Source: Ignavibacteriota bacterium
GTDB taxonomy: Bacteria; Bacteroidota; Ignavibacteria; Ignavibacteriales; Melioribacteraceae
Assembly (NCBI GenBank): GCA_016708125.1
Contig: JADJGF010000001.1
Coordinates: 62,001 to 126,000, forward strand
Length of the DNA stretch: 64,000 bases
Direction: 5' to 3'
A program made the translations under genes and the position numbers. The notes beneath the pieces are model-generated. The model saw nothing but the letters and a program-made list of their open reading frames with translations. It searched no databases and was not told where the DNA came from. Positions 10,026-20,166 of this stretch are shown one piece after another. Each line of letters opens with the position of its first letter. The stretch's first letter is position 1.

Positions 10026-10987
10026 TTAATTTTTTGATACACGTATAAGTTCTGCACTGTGCTCTTTTATTTCAAATGAAATTGAATTTTCAAATGAACC
10101 AATATCTTTTTTTTTCCAAAGATTTCTTACACTATAATTTTTATCAGTCAATCCTAATTTTTCCCACTCCAAGATAACATTTTTGTTACTATCATTAATA
10201 TTAAAAACTCCAATATATTTATCATCTGAATCTGGAATATCTGCCATCCAGACTATAATTCCATTCTCATTATAAACTTCATGATTATTATAACTATTTT
10301 GATTTACTTCAAGAACCTCTTTATTAGAAATTAATGAAAGTGTAAAATCATCATTGTCAGAAAGATTTCCGCCAAACATTAAAGGTGATCTAAAAATCGA
10401 TTACAAAGATACTATAATTCAATTATTAAATTATTGTATGCTTGTCCGCCATCATTATTTTTTAAGGAATACATATCTGTATTCCAAGGATAAATACTAT
10501 TCCTATCGGCTATTTCATTTGCTTTGTTATTTGTATTCTTAATTTGCAAATTTTGCTATACGGCTTGTCGCGGAATACCTCGCATAATGTGAATTCCAAA
10601 TATTAATCCTAAACTATGAATATAATCCGCAAGCGGCTTGAATCCTTTTCCATTTGATGAAGAAGGGAAACGATTTTCAGCCGGAATTAATCTTCCAAAT
10701 TCATCCATATCTAATTTTGTAAATTTTCTATATCCATGTGATTTTGCATTTGGTTCATACCATTGAATATCGACAACAATATATTGCCATCCATATTGTT
10801 TAAGATATTTTACCATGTAATCGACATTTGCTTTTACTTCATCTTCCGAAACTGTTGTACCAAAACAATCCCAGCTATTCCATCCCATCGGCGGAGTTAC
10901 ATTTAATAAAAATTTATTTACCTCAATTTTACTTGTAGAACATGAAAATGTTAAAAATGCGATAAGTATTAAAAATCTATTTTTTAT
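10026..10987 (-). pseudogene. Decayed alpha-galactosidase, family GH27
   Basis: Two GH27 fragments remain in order. The 5' part begins with a lipoprotein signal (ILIAFLTFSC) and continues as TPPMGWNSWDCFGTTVSEDEV to HIMRGIPRQAV. A TAG at 10556-10558 then interrupts the frame. Past that stop the same frame still reads NEIADRNSIYPWNTDMY and GQAYNNLIIEL. The 3' part restarts at RSPLMFGGNLSDNDDFTLSL and runs to the normal end. Between IIEL and RSPLMFGG the barrel segment that carries the nucleophile and acid/base is absent, so the gene cannot be active. The expected start codon reads ATA at 10985-10987, where ATG AAA AAT AGA would be expected. It sits in frame order between GH51 and GH127. Confidence 0.93.
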
Positions 10988-11015
10988 TGTAAAATTTATT
11001 TATTAAAATAATTTT

Positions 11016-13040
11016 TCACTTCGTTTCATGAAAAAACATTTCAGCCGGAATTATTTGTTTTTTCATTCCCGGACCTTCAATACTTGCATTTAATTCTAAA
11101 CCGCCGCCGGCTTGAAAAAATTCAAGTTCAATTTTATGGAAACCTTTTTTCAACGAAGCAAAACCTTGAACTTCAATTGGGGCATGTCTTCCGTCGTTGC
11201 TAATTAATAATTTTCCATCAATATATAATTTTGTTCCGTCATCAGAATTTGCATAAAAATTATAAAAGCCGTCTTGTGGAATTTTAATTAAACCGGAATA
11301 TTTTACGGCAAAATCAGACCCATCGCTATTTTCGGGAATTTTAATCTGATCAATAAGTCCTTCACTAACTAATTTTAATTCGTCAAAGTTAGGAAGATTC
11401 AATAGCGCTTTTTTATAATAATTATAATTTAATTTTGGCTTAGGATTCTTAACATCAATAGCATTTCCAATACTTGAATTTAATTCACCATCTAATTTTA
11501 AAACTACTACAGATTTAGAAGGTAAATTAACAGTTAAATTATTTTTTGATATTTCAAAATCTGAAAACTCAGTTGGTTCAACATTATTTTGATTATCAAA
11601 TGAATTTAAGGCGTTCATTTCATCGGAAGTTAAAATTCTTCCGGTAACTTTGCCGTTTATAAATTTCTCTAAATTAATTTTTACATTTTCATTGTGGTTA
11701 GGATTTACATTACATAAAGAAATGTGAACAACTCCATTTGAATTTATTGATGCAGTTGCATTAACAGAAGAAATAGATTCTCCACCAATAGAATATTGAG
11801 AAGAATGCAATTCAATAGGCAAATTTATTGCACCTTTATGAACTTTATACATTTCAAAGACATGATACGTTGGAGTTAAAACCATTTTTTCATTATCTGT
11901 TAAAATCATTGCTTGAAGTACATTAACCATTTGCGCAATGTTTGTCATTTTTACTCTATCTGTATATTTATGAAAAATATTTAAATTACTTGCCGCAACA
12001 ATTGCATCTCTCAAAGTGTTTTGTTGATATAAAAACGATGAATTTGTTCCGGGTTCTACGTTATGCCAAGTTCCCCATTCATCAATAATCAATGCAACAT
12101 TTTTTGCGGGATCATATTTATCCATTACCTTTGTATGCATTTGAATAAGTTCATCCATTCTCAAAGTTTTTTGAATAACAGAAAACCAACCGCTTTCGTC
12201 AAAATCTGCTGCCGTTTTTGAATTATTTGTGTAATAATGCATACCGATTCCATTAATAACTTTACCGGCAATTTGCATAACATCATCAGTCCATAATGTA
12301 TCATCAACATTGGGACCAGAAGCAATTTTATAAATTTGATTGCCCGCATAATTTTTTGCATACGTTGAAAAAACTCTTGCCAAATCTGCGTAATACGCTG
12401 GTCTCATTCTTCCGCCGCATCCCCAACTTTCATTTCCAATTCCCCAATATTTTACTTTCCATGGTTTTTCTCTTCCATTTTTTTTTCGTAAATCAGACAT
12501 CGGATTTCCGCTTTCAGAAGTTGTGTATTGAATCCAATCTGCAAATTCTTCAACTGTTCCGCTACCAACATTTGCACTGATGTAAGGTTCTGCTCCAATA
12601 ATTTCGCATAAGTTTAAAAATTCATTTGTCCCAAAACTATTATCTTCAACAACTCCGCCCCAATTTGTGTTAACCATAGATGGACGATTTTCTTTTGGAC
12701 CAATTCCATCCATCCAATGATATTCATCGGCAAAACATCCGCCGGGCCAACGTAAAACCGGAACCTCCAATTTTTTTAATGCTTCAAGAACATCATTTCT
12801 GTATCCATTTGTATTAGGAATTTTTGAATTTTCACCAACCCAAATTCCGCCATAAATACAGCTTCCTAAATGTTCTGCAAACTGTCCATAAATGTTTGGA
12901 TCAATATGACAGCCGAGTTTATCTAAATCAATAATGATCTTTGTCTCATTCAGATTTTGTGATAAAATTGGATTTGTACAAATAAAAAGCACAGTTAAAA
13001 TTGAAATAATTTTACTGATATAAAGTTTTGAAATTCGCAT
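11016..13040 (-). CDS. Secreted alpha-L-arabinofuranosidase, family GH51, with C-terminal PA14-like domain
   Basis: 674 residues with a signal peptide ending near NPILSQ. The GH51 barrel shows GQFAEHLGSCIYGGIWVG near residue 52, acid/base Glu204 in GIGNESWGCGG and nucleophile Glu321 in IIDEWGTW. The beta-sandwich follows. The last ~140 residues (YANSDDGTKLYIDGKLL, GFHKIELEFFQAGGGLEL) look like a PA14 domain, which often binds carbohydrate. The enzyme would strip alpha-L-arabinofuranose from arabinan or arabinogalactan. It is 58 bp downstream of the symporter gene and 28 bp upstream of the dead GH27. Confidence 0.94.
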   Translation of the reverse strand: MRISKLYISKIISILTVLFICTNPILSQNLNETKIIIDLDKLGCHIDPNIYGQFAEHLGSCIYGGIWVGENSKIPNTNGYRNDVLEALKKLEVPVLRWPGGCFADEYHWMDGIGPKENRPSMVNTNWGGVVEDNSFGTNEFLNLCEIIGAEPYISANVGSGTVEEFADWIQYTTSESGNPMSDLRKKNGREKPWKVKYWGIGNESWGCGGRMRPAYYADLARVFSTYAKNYAGNQIYKIASGPNVDDTLWTDDVMQIAGKVINGIGMHYYTNNSKTAADFDESGWFSVIQKTLRMDELIQMHTKVMDKYDPAKNVALIIDEWGTWHNVEPGTNSSFLYQQNTLRDAIVAASNLNIFHKYTDRVKMTNIAQMVNVLQAMILTDNEKMVLTPTYHVFEMYKVHKGAINLPIELHSSQYSIGGESISSVNATASINSNGVVHISLCNVNPNHNENVKINLEKFINGKVTGRILTSDEMNALNSFDNQNNVEPTEFSDFEISKNNLTVNLPSKSVVVLKLDGELNSSIGNAIDVKNPKPKLNYNYYKKALLNLPNFDELKLVSEGLIDQIKIPENSDGSDFAVKYSGLIKIPQDGFYNFYANSDDGTKLYIDGKLLISNDGRHAPIEVQGFASLKKGFHKIELEFFQAGGGLELNASIEGPGMKKQIIPAEMFFHETK

Positions 13041-13098
13041 TTAACATTCCTTAAATTTTAAAAAACCTTTTTAACCTAATTTATATATGATTAATATT

Positions 13099-15285
13099 TT
13101 AATAAATTTTAATTACAGCAAACAAAGTTCCAATCACAATAAATGCAATAACAACCGACATTAAAAATCCGAACCAATCTTGCTTATTCCATTTGTACAT
13201 TTCTAATTGAGTATTTGGAAAAAGTAAAACTTCTTTAGTTTTCTCCGGATTTGCTAATGATTTATTTATATCATCTATATCAATTTGCGGACCTAAACCT
13301 CTTACTCTTGTTCTCATTTTCATAAAGAAATTATGACTAATTTTTTCATCATCGGGTTTTGTTAGCAATGAAACTAAAATTAACACTATGAACGGAAAAA
13401 ATAGTCTTATCATTAATCTTAAAGTTTCATTTAATGCATAAGGATATTTATTAAGTTCGAATCCAATTGTTTTAAGAAACATTAGTTCCGGAAAGAAATA
13501 ACCTTGTGCTTCTAAAATTCCTTCATCATTTACTTTTGGTTGTTTTGACCAGAAAACAGATTTTGAGATTTGTACAAATTCTTTTGAAAACTTTTCACCA
13601 ACTTCTAAAGTTTTCGGTACAACTAAATTTAAATCTCCATTTTCAATTTTTTGGTTAATTAATTCAATTTCAGCGTTTCGTTCTTGCACATCAATTTCTC
13701 TTGCGATATAAGTTCTAACAACTGGTTCCGGTTCTGTTTTTAAAAGCATCCATTCACTAATTCTAATATCTGCTGAAAGACTTGATATGAGAACGGGAAT
13801 AATGTAAAATAAAAATAGTGTTATTAAAATTGAAGTCCACGCACCAATTTTATTTGATCTTCTCCATTTTAGCCCTAACCAGAAAGCTGCAACAAAAATG
13901 ACAAAAAATTCCCAAATAAATTTCAAGATTTCAAAAATGTTACTAAACTGAGTTGCAATTATTGCACTTCCAATAAAAAAAACAGCACCAAAAATTCTTC
14001 CTATCCAGACATAATGAATTTCACTTTTTCCATCAAAGATTGGTTTGTACACATTATGTAGTAATAAACCAGAAACCGTTAACATCAATGCTGTAGCAGT
14101 TGACATAAGAGCAGCCATTAAAGAGGCAATCATTATTCCAACGAGACCAAATCCAACCGGACCAAGTAAATCGCGTGTTGCATAACCCCAAATTAAATCT
14201 GAATTTTGAATTTTGCCTGAATAAAGAAGAATTGCTGCTAATCCTAATAATCCCCAAAGAATTGTACAAAACCTTTTTATAAAAACTCCCGTAACAAAAC
14301 CAAATCTTGCAGAATTTTCATCTTTTGCAGCAGCATTTGTAACTAATTGATTTGGCTGTGTTACAACAGTTAATCCAGCAACTAATGCAGCTGCTATAAT
14401 AAAATACCAAGTGAAATCAATTAAATTTGGTGAACCAAAAATTTCAAAAAATGATTCCGGTAATTTTTGGTGCAAAATTTCTAATGCAGATTCATTTTTA
14501 CTGGTTCCATAAATTTCAGTAATTCGCATCCAAGAAAATGGAATTAAAATAATGGATAATAAAATAATAAATGAACCTTGAAGTAAATCTGTGTAGAAAG
14601 CAGCTTCCAAACCGCCCATTACTGCATAAAGTAAAGTAATAATACATACTACCCATATTAACATACTTTCATTAATATGTGAAAATAAACTGTTGGGATT
14701 TAAAGTTCTTAGTTCATTTATACGTTTTGTTTCAATATCCGTAAGATTTTTAGCATCTTTTTTTTCAAGTTCTGAAAGTTCCATGGCAAGATTGTATTCA
14801 GTCTTCTCTTCTTGAGTAAATTCAGAAACTGTTTTGGGAGTTATGGCTAAAATTGTTTTGCTCATTGCAGAATATCCAAGTGATACTAATCCCATCATTC
14901 CAATACTGGCAACAATAGCATATGTTGCTGCCATTTTCTTTGAACCGTATCTTTCTTCATAAAAATCAGCCATTGTTAAAACGCGCATTCTTCTTTGCCA
15001 GGGTGAAGTAATCCAATAAAGAGGAGTAGAGAAAACCATTAAAAGTGAGCTCCAAATTCCGGCGGCTCCGTTATGAAATGTTGTAGTTGCTGTGCCAACG
15101 GGACCATCAGCAGAAGTGGCTTGACCAAAGCTTGCAAATGTTTGTATCAATTTCCCAAACTTTCTTCCGCCAAGTAAATAATCTTCTTGATTTTTAATTC
15201 TTTTGCTTGCCCAGATTCCAATTCCAATTACAACTAAAAAGTATATCAGTATTACTACTAAATCCAGAATGTCTAATCCAAACAA
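13099..15285 (-). CDS. Sodium:solute symporter, SSS (SLC5) family
   Basis: 728 residues with about 14 predicted membrane segments, starting MFGLDILDLVVILIYFLVVIGIG. SSS features include the GGRKFGKLIQTFASFGQATSADGPVG block and the LMAALMSTATALML segment. Two long hydrophilic inserts stand out: about residues 150-210 (charged and helical) and about 500-610. The start codon is TTG, supported by AGGAG six bases upstream; no ATG precedes the first membrane segment. The gene lies directly behind iolG and a signal-less GH28, so myo-inositol or an oligogalacturonide/uronate is the likely cargo (inference from position). Confidence 0.9.
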   Translation of the reverse strand: MFGLDILDLVVILIYFLVVIGIGIWASKRIKNQEDYLLGGRKFGKLIQTFASFGQATSADGPVGTATTTFHNGAAGIWSSLLMVFSTPLYWITSPWQRRMRVLTMADFYEERYGSKKMAATYAIVASIGMMGLVSLGYSAMSKTILAITPKTVSEFTQEEKTEYNLAMELSELEKKDAKNLTDIETKRINELRTLNPNSLFSHINESMLIWVVCIITLLYAVMGGLEAAFYTDLLQGSFIILLSIILIPFSWMRITEIYGTSKNESALEILHQKLPESFFEIFGSPNLIDFTWYFIIAAALVAGLTVVTQPNQLVTNAAAKDENSARFGFVTGVFIKRFCTILWGLLGLAAILLYSGKIQNSDLIWGYATRDLLGPVGFGLVGIMIASLMAALMSTATALMLTVSGLLLHNVYKPIFDGKSEIHYVWIGRIFGAVFFIGSAIIATQFSNIFEILKFIWEFFVIFVAAFWLGLKWRRSNKIGAWTSILITLFLFYIIPVLISSLSADIRISEWMLLKTEPEPVVRTYIAREIDVQERNAEIELINQKIENGDLNLVVPKTLEVGEKFSKEFVQISKSVFWSKQPKVNDEGILEAQGYFFPELMFLKTIGFELNKYPYALNETLRLMIRLFFPFIVLILVSLLTKPDDEKISHNFFMKMRTRVRGLGPQIDIDDINKSLANPEKTKEVLLFPNTQLEMYKWNKQDWFGFLMSVVIAFIVIGTLFAVIKIY

Positions 15286-15313
15286 TTTTAACTCCTATTT
15301 TGAAATTTTCTTA

Positions 15314-16699
15314 CTAACTGTTATTAATAAATATTGGTTCTAAATTTTCTATGGCTGATTGACCTTTAAAGTTTTCAATTGTTAAATGAGGTATATTATT
15401 TGCATAAATTGCAAACTTGTAATATTTCGCAATATTTTTTCCCCAAGAAACTGAGCAATTATTAATTGCAATTTTTTGTGCTGTATCAAAATAAAACCCG
15501 CTGATTTCAGTTTCCAACAACACAATTGTATCTGAAGGTCTTAAGTCGTAAAGATTTCCTTTATATTTTGTTGTTTTACTAATTTCTAGTTGAACATTAT
15601 TGAATTTTAAATTACTGATTTTATCAGCTTCTCCGCCGACAAAAATTCCATTTTCACTTTTGCAATTAATATTTGAAAAAGTAATATTTGAAACTTTCCC
15701 AACTTTACCTTCTGTTTGACCTTTTGCAAATCTCCAATTTGAATCTTTATGGTTTTCTGATTTTCTTTTATATGCTGTTATATAAATTGGCTCGGCTTTT
15801 CCCCACCATACATCGTCAAATAATCTGCTTTCAATAATAATATCTTGAAATAAAATATTTTCTACAATTCCTTCATCTCTGTTTTGAATTCCAATTCCGC
15901 GATTACTATTTTTTATTATACAATTTGAAATAATAATATTTCTTATTGCATCCATATTTTCACTGCCCAATTTTATTGAGCAAGAAGTAGATGTCATAAT
16001 ACAATTTGATACAATAATATTTTCTGTTGGTCCGTATTCTTCATACTCTCTTCTGGTTTTGAAGCAAATACAATCATCTGCCGATTCAATATAACAGTTA
16101 CTGATTGTAACATTTTTGGAATGATCAAGATCAATTCCATCAGAATTTCTAATTTTAAGATTATTCAAAATTGTAATGCCATCAATTTTTACATTTTCAC
16201 AGCCAACAATATGCAAACACCAATATGCAGAATTTTTAAAAGTTATATTTCGGATTGAAAGATTTTTTACATTAACTAAAGTTAAGAGATGTGGTCTTGG
16301 ATCAATTTTATCAAATTCTTTTAGAACAAATGCCGCTTTCTCTTCCGGACCCATAAACTCAATTCCGTTACCATCAATAATCCCGGAGCCTTCGATACTA
16401 ATATTTTGTAAATTTTCTCCTCCAATCCAAATTGTTCCTTCACCTAAATTTTCACGGAATGCACTTTTGGTATAAACTGATTCATCAGGATTTGCAATTA
16501 ATACTGCATTAGTTTCAACAAATAGTGTAACATTTGATTTTAAATCAAACGGACCCGACATAAAAATATTTTGTGAAGGTATTATAACTTTTCCGCCGCC
16601 ATTTTCAGAGCAATTGTTTATTGCTCTCTGAATTGCTTGCGCGCTATCTTTTATTCCATCGCCTTTTGCGCCAAAGTCAATTATATTATATTCTAACAT
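15314..16699 (-). CDS. GH28 family pectin hydrolase without signal peptide
   Basis: A right-handed beta-helix protein of about 461 residues. GH28 acid residues are present in NSDGIDLD and SADDCICFKT, with RGIGIQNRDEG further on. The usual GHG histidine region is replaced by TSCSIKLGSE, as in exo-acting or divergent GH28 members. It starts directly at YNIIDFGAKGDG with no signal peptide or lipobox, so it should act in the cytoplasm on imported oligosaccharides. I chose the ATG at 16699; an in-frame TTG three codons earlier is possible. It sits between iolG (32-bp gap) and the symporter (28 bp). Confidence 0.85.
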   Translation of the reverse strand: MLEYNIIDFGAKGDGIKDSAQAIQRAINNCSENGGGKVIIPSQNIFMSGPFDLKSNVTLFVETNAVLIANPDESVYTKSAFRENLGEGTIWIGGENLQNISIEGSGIIDGNGIEFMGPEEKAAFVLKEFDKIDPRPHLLTLVNVKNLSIRNITFKNSAYWCLHIVGCENVKIDGITILNNLKIRNSDGIDLDHSKNVTISNCYIESADDCICFKTRREYEEYGPTENIIVSNCIMTSTSCSIKLGSENMDAIRNIIISNCIIKNSNRGIGIQNRDEGIVENILFQDIIIESRLFDDVWWGKAEPIYITAYKRKSENHKDSNWRFAKGQTEGKVGKVSNITFSNINCKSENGIFVGGEADKISNLKFNNVQLEISKTTKYKGNLYDLRPSDTIVLLETEISGFYFDTAQKIAINNCSVSWGKNIAKYYKFAIYANNIPHLTIENFKGQSAIENLEPIFINNS

Positions 16700-16731
16700 T
16701 TGATTCAAAATTAATACTGAGAAAATTTTAC

Positions 16732-17745
16732 TTATAATATTTCAGATAATTTAATTGAACGATTTTCTTTTACGGATTTTTTCGCTGCTAATCCCACAAC
16801 AACTGCTTTTAATCCATCATTTCCATCAACAGAAACTGGTTTATTATTTATAACTGCTGAACAAAATTCTTTCATTTCTCTTGAATAAGCTTCGGTATAT
16901 CTATCCATAAAAAAGTTAAGAGGTAAAGATGCGTGCACACCGCTATCGCTATAATAATTATGATTATCCGGAGCATTATTATCAACTTTAATCATTCCTT
17001 TTGAACCAAAAATTTCAACTCGCTGATCATATCCATAAACAGCTTTCCTACTGTTATCAATTACACCTAATGCACCGTTTTCGAATTTAAGATTTATTAT
17101 TGCCGTATCAACATCGCCATTTTCACCAATTTCGGGATCAATTAAAACATTTGCATTTACATATACTTCCGAGATTTCACTTCCTACAATGTACCTTGCC
17201 ATATCAAAATCATGAATTGTCATATCAAGAAACATTCCTCCAGAAACTGAAATGTACTCAGCCGGCGGAGGTGCGGGATCTCTTGATGTAATTTTTAAAA
17301 TATGTGGTTCACCAATTTTATCATCTATAACCATTTGTTTAATTTTGATAAAGTTTGAATCAAATCTTCTGTTAAATCCAACCATTAGTTTTACACCACA
17401 CTCGTTTACAACATTAATAACATTCTGTATAGTTTTAATATCTAAGTCGATGGGTTTTTCGCAAAAGATGTGTTTGCCGGCTTTAGCTGCCTCAATTGTA
17501 TATTGCGCATGTGTATTAGTCGGAGAGCAAATTACAACTGCATCAATTTCCGGATTGCTTATAATATTTTTATAATCTGAAGAAAAATTTTTAATATTAA
17601 ATTTTGCAGCTAACTTTTTTGCTTCATCTTCATTAACATCAGCTATTTCTACAATTTCAGCATCCGGTATATTTTGCACAATAGTTTCAGTATGTACTTT
17701 TCCTATTCTTCCCGCACCAATAATTCCTATTCTTAGTTTTTCCAT
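16732..17745 (-). CDS. iolG: Inositol 2-dehydrogenase
   Basis: 337 residues of the GFO/IDH/MocA family. The Rossmann motif GIIGAGRIGKVHTE opens the protein, the family motif AGKHIFCEKPID lies near residue 93, and the catalytic Asp/His pair is in FLDMTIHDFDMARYIVG. IolG oxidises myo-inositol to scyllo-inosose with NAD, the first step of the pathway. Its place at the end of the iolB-C-D-A-E series supports the specific assignment. Spacing to the IolE-like gene is 18 bp, with GGAAATAAAA before the ATG. Confidence 0.93.
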   Translation of the reverse strand: MEKLRIGIIGAGRIGKVHTETIVQNIPDAEIVEIADVNEDEAKKLAAKFNIKNFSSDYKNIISNPEIDAVVICSPTNTHAQYTIEAAKAGKHIFCEKPIDLDIKTIQNVINVVNECGVKLMVGFNRRFDSNFIKIKQMVIDDKIGEPHILKITSRDPAPPPAEYISVSGGMFLDMTIHDFDMARYIVGSEISEVYVNANVLIDPEIGENGDVDTAIINLKFENGALGVIDNSRKAVYGYDQRVEIFGSKGMIKVDNNAPDNHNYYSDSGVHASLPLNFFMDRYTEAYSREMKEFCSAVINNKPVSVDGNDGLKAVVVGLAAKKSVKENRSIKLSEIL

Positions 17746-17763
17746 TTTTATTTCCGTAATAAT

Positions 17764-18663
17764 TTATAAACCTAATTTTTTAATATAATCCCTATTATGC
17801 TGAGCACATTCTTTAGGATTGCCCATTCCGGGTAAAACATCTTGCTCAACAACAATCCATCCCTCATAATTTATATTTTTTAATTCTATAACAATCGATG
17901 GAAAATCTACTGCACCTTTACCCAATTCACAGAAGACTCCATTCTTTACTGATTCAAAATAATTCCATTTTTCTTTACGTGATTTTTCTGCAATATTATT
18001 TTCACAATCTTTAAAGTGAATATGCCAAATTCTATTTTCATGTTTTTTTAAAGCTATTAGCGGATCTCCACCGCCAAACATGTAGTGTCCCATATCCAAA
18101 ACTAATCCCAATAAATTTGGATCAGTAAGTTCCATCAATTTATCAACTTCAGATGGAGTTTCTACAAATCCAGCACAATGATGATGAAAAACCGTTCGAA
18201 GTCCGGTTTCATCTTTCACAGCTTTTGCTAAATTGTTTGAACCCTCAGAAAATATTTTCCATTCATCATTATTTAAACCAAAATCTGGTGTAATTCTTCC
18301 GGCATTTTTTGTACGATAATCAACTTTCCCATTGTCATCTGCAAGAACAATAAATGCATTTTCATATCCCGCATTTTTCATCAAGTTTGCTGTTTTTATT
18401 GCAACTGCAATTCCATCTGCATGTGCAGATTTATCTTTTAGGAATACGGGAACAAAAGCCCCCACCATTGTTAATTTACGTTTTATTAATTCTTCAGCTA
18501 ATTCTTTTGGATCAGTAGGCATAAATCCCCAATCACCAAGTTCAGATCCGACATAACCGGTTTCTTTAATTTCATTTAATACTTGAATATAATCCGGAGC
18601 TTGTCCTTCCAAATCAAATTCAAGTACTCCCCATGAACATGGAGCATTTGCAATTTTTATCAT
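17764..18663 (-). CDS. iolE: Inosose dehydratase, IolE/MocC-like TIM-barrel protein
   Basis: 299 residues of the xylose isomerase-like TIM-barrel superfamily. The start IKIANAPCSWGVLEF resembles the MocC/IolE subgroup rather than the classical Bacillus IolE. Metal ligands are suggested by VFHHHCAGFVETP, LGLVLDMGHYMFGG, WHIHFKDCE and the late EQD. IolE dehydrates scyllo-inosose to 3D-trihydroxycyclohexane-1,2-dione. Since a dehydratase is required and none other is present, this gene is the best candidate. IolI-like epimerase is the main alternative. It is 19 bp downstream of mmsA and 18 bp upstream of iolG. Confidence 0.82.
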   Translation of the reverse strand: MIKIANAPCSWGVLEFDLEGQAPDYIQVLNEIKETGYVGSELGDWGFMPTDPKELAEELIKRKLTMVGAFVPVFLKDKSAHADGIAVAIKTANLMKNAGYENAFIVLADDNGKVDYRTKNAGRITPDFGLNNDEWKIFSEGSNNLAKAVKDETGLRTVFHHHCAGFVETPSEVDKLMELTDPNLLGLVLDMGHYMFGGGDPLIALKKHENRIWHIHFKDCENNIAEKSRKEKWNYFESVKNGVFCELGKGAVDFPSIVIELKNINYEGWIVVEQDVLPGMGNPKECAQHNRDYIKKLGL

Positions 18664-18682
18664 AGTTCAACTCCAATTTTAA

Positions 18683-20152
18683 TTAAAATTTTCTTGTCCA
18701 TTCACTATACCATCTTTCAATCACAACTTTTGTTTGAGTATAAAATTCCACCGCATGGTTTGATTGAGCATGAAGATCTCCGTAGAAAGATTCTTTCCAA
18801 CCACTAAACGGAAAGAAAGCCATTGGCGCGGCAATTCCAATGTTTACGCCAATATTTCCCGCAACAACATCGTGCCTAAATTTTCTTGCGGCAGAACCAT
18901 CTGATGTAAATATACAAGCAGCATTTCCGTATTTGCTTGAATTAATAAATGAAATTGCTTCATCCAAATTTTCAGCATATTTTAAATTCATTACAGGACC
19001 AAATATTTCTGTCGTTGCTGCGTCAGTATCAATCGGAGCATTTTCAATTATCGTCGGGAATACATAATTTCCGGTTTCATAATTTTCAACATTTTGATTT
19101 CTTCCATCAAGTAAAACGTTTGCGCCTTTTTCTTCAGCTTCATTTATAATTTTTAAAATTCTCTCTTTACTTTCTTTAGTAATTATTGCACCCATTTGTG
19201 AAGCTTTATCTAAACCATAACAAGTTGTTTTTGATTTAGCAGAATCAATTAATTTTTGCACAAATTTATCTTTTGCTTCGCCAACTAAAATAACGGTTGA
19301 TGCAGCTAAACATCTTTGTCCCGCGCATCCGTAAACACTATCCGAAATAATATTTGTAGTTGTTTCAACATCTGCATCCGACATTATTACAACGGGATTT
19401 TTTGCACCGCCTTGCGCTTGAACTCGTTTACCATTTTCAGTTCCTTTTGAGTAAACATACTTTGCAATTTTTGATGAACCAACAAAACTAATTGCTTTAA
19501 TTTCCGGATGTGTTAAAATTCCATCAACTGTTTCTTTTCCGCCATGAACCAAATTTAAAACTCCTTTAGGGAGATTCAATTCTTCCAAAAGTTCAAATAT
19601 TTTTGTCATTGTTTCCGGAACTTTTTCCGATGGTTTAACGATGTAAGTATTTCCACATGCTATTGCGTATGGCATAAACCAAAATGTAATCATTATAGGA
19701 AAGTTAAAAGGAGCAATGCATGAGCCAACTCCCAAAGGCTGACGAATTACATACTCATCAATTCCGCTTGCAATATCTTCAGAAAATTCACCTTGCATTA
19801 ATGTTGGAATTCCGCATGCGACTTCAATATTTTCAACCGCTCTAACAATTTCTGCTTTTGATTCGGCAAAAGTTTTGCCGCATTCTTTTGTACTTATTAT
19901 TGCAATTTCATCGGCATTGTTTTCAAGAATGGTTTTCATTTTGAATAAATATTGAATTCTCTTTTCTGCCGGAGTATTTCTCCATTCTAAAAATACCTTA
20001 GAAGCAGACGCAGCAGCAAATTTAACATCTTCAGCGCATCCTTCCGGAACTTGACTAATTACTTCACCATTGCCGGGATCAACAACATTTAAATATTTAT
20101 CTGATTTACTTTCGACCCATTCACCATTTATATAATTTTTTAATTTTTTCAT
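18683..20152 (-). CDS. mmsA: Methylmalonate-semialdehyde dehydrogenase (CoA-acylating)
   Basis: 489 residues, full length for the family. The aldehyde dehydrogenase motifs are GSCIAPFNFPIMI, IVKPSEKVP, FVGSSKIAKYV, QAQGGAKN and the catalytic Cys281 in CAGQRCLAAST. The C-terminal WYSEWTRKF is typical of MmsA/IolA. The enzyme converts malonate semialdehyde to acetyl-CoA with CO2 release, the last step of inositol degradation; related enzymes also serve valine breakdown. Within this operon the inositol role is favoured (the gene is called iolA in Bacillus). It follows iolD by 14 bp. Confidence 0.94.
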   Translation of the reverse strand: MKKLKNYINGEWVESKSDKYLNVVDPGNGEVISQVPEGCAEDVKFAAASASKVFLEWRNTPAEKRIQYLFKMKTILENNADEIAIISTKECGKTFAESKAEIVRAVENIEVACGIPTLMQGEFSEDIASGIDEYVIRQPLGVGSCIAPFNFPIMITFWFMPYAIACGNTYIVKPSEKVPETMTKIFELLEELNLPKGVLNLVHGGKETVDGILTHPEIKAISFVGSSKIAKYVYSKGTENGKRVQAQGGAKNPVVIMSDADVETTTNIISDSVYGCAGQRCLAASTVILVGEAKDKFVQKLIDSAKSKTTCYGLDKASQMGAIITKESKERILKIINEAEEKGANVLLDGRNQNVENYETGNYVFPTIIENAPIDTDAATTEIFGPVMNLKYAENLDEAISFINSSKYGNAACIFTSDGSAARKFRHDVVAGNIGVNIGIAAPMAFFPFSGWKESFYGDLHAQSNHAVEFYTQTKVVIERWYSEWTRKF

Positions 20153-20166
20153 TTAGATAAAATCCT

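Noticed and set aside
10380..10555. Gap between the two GH27 fragments as a separate regulatory region
   Set aside because: Translation shows it is GH27 sequence past a stop codon.
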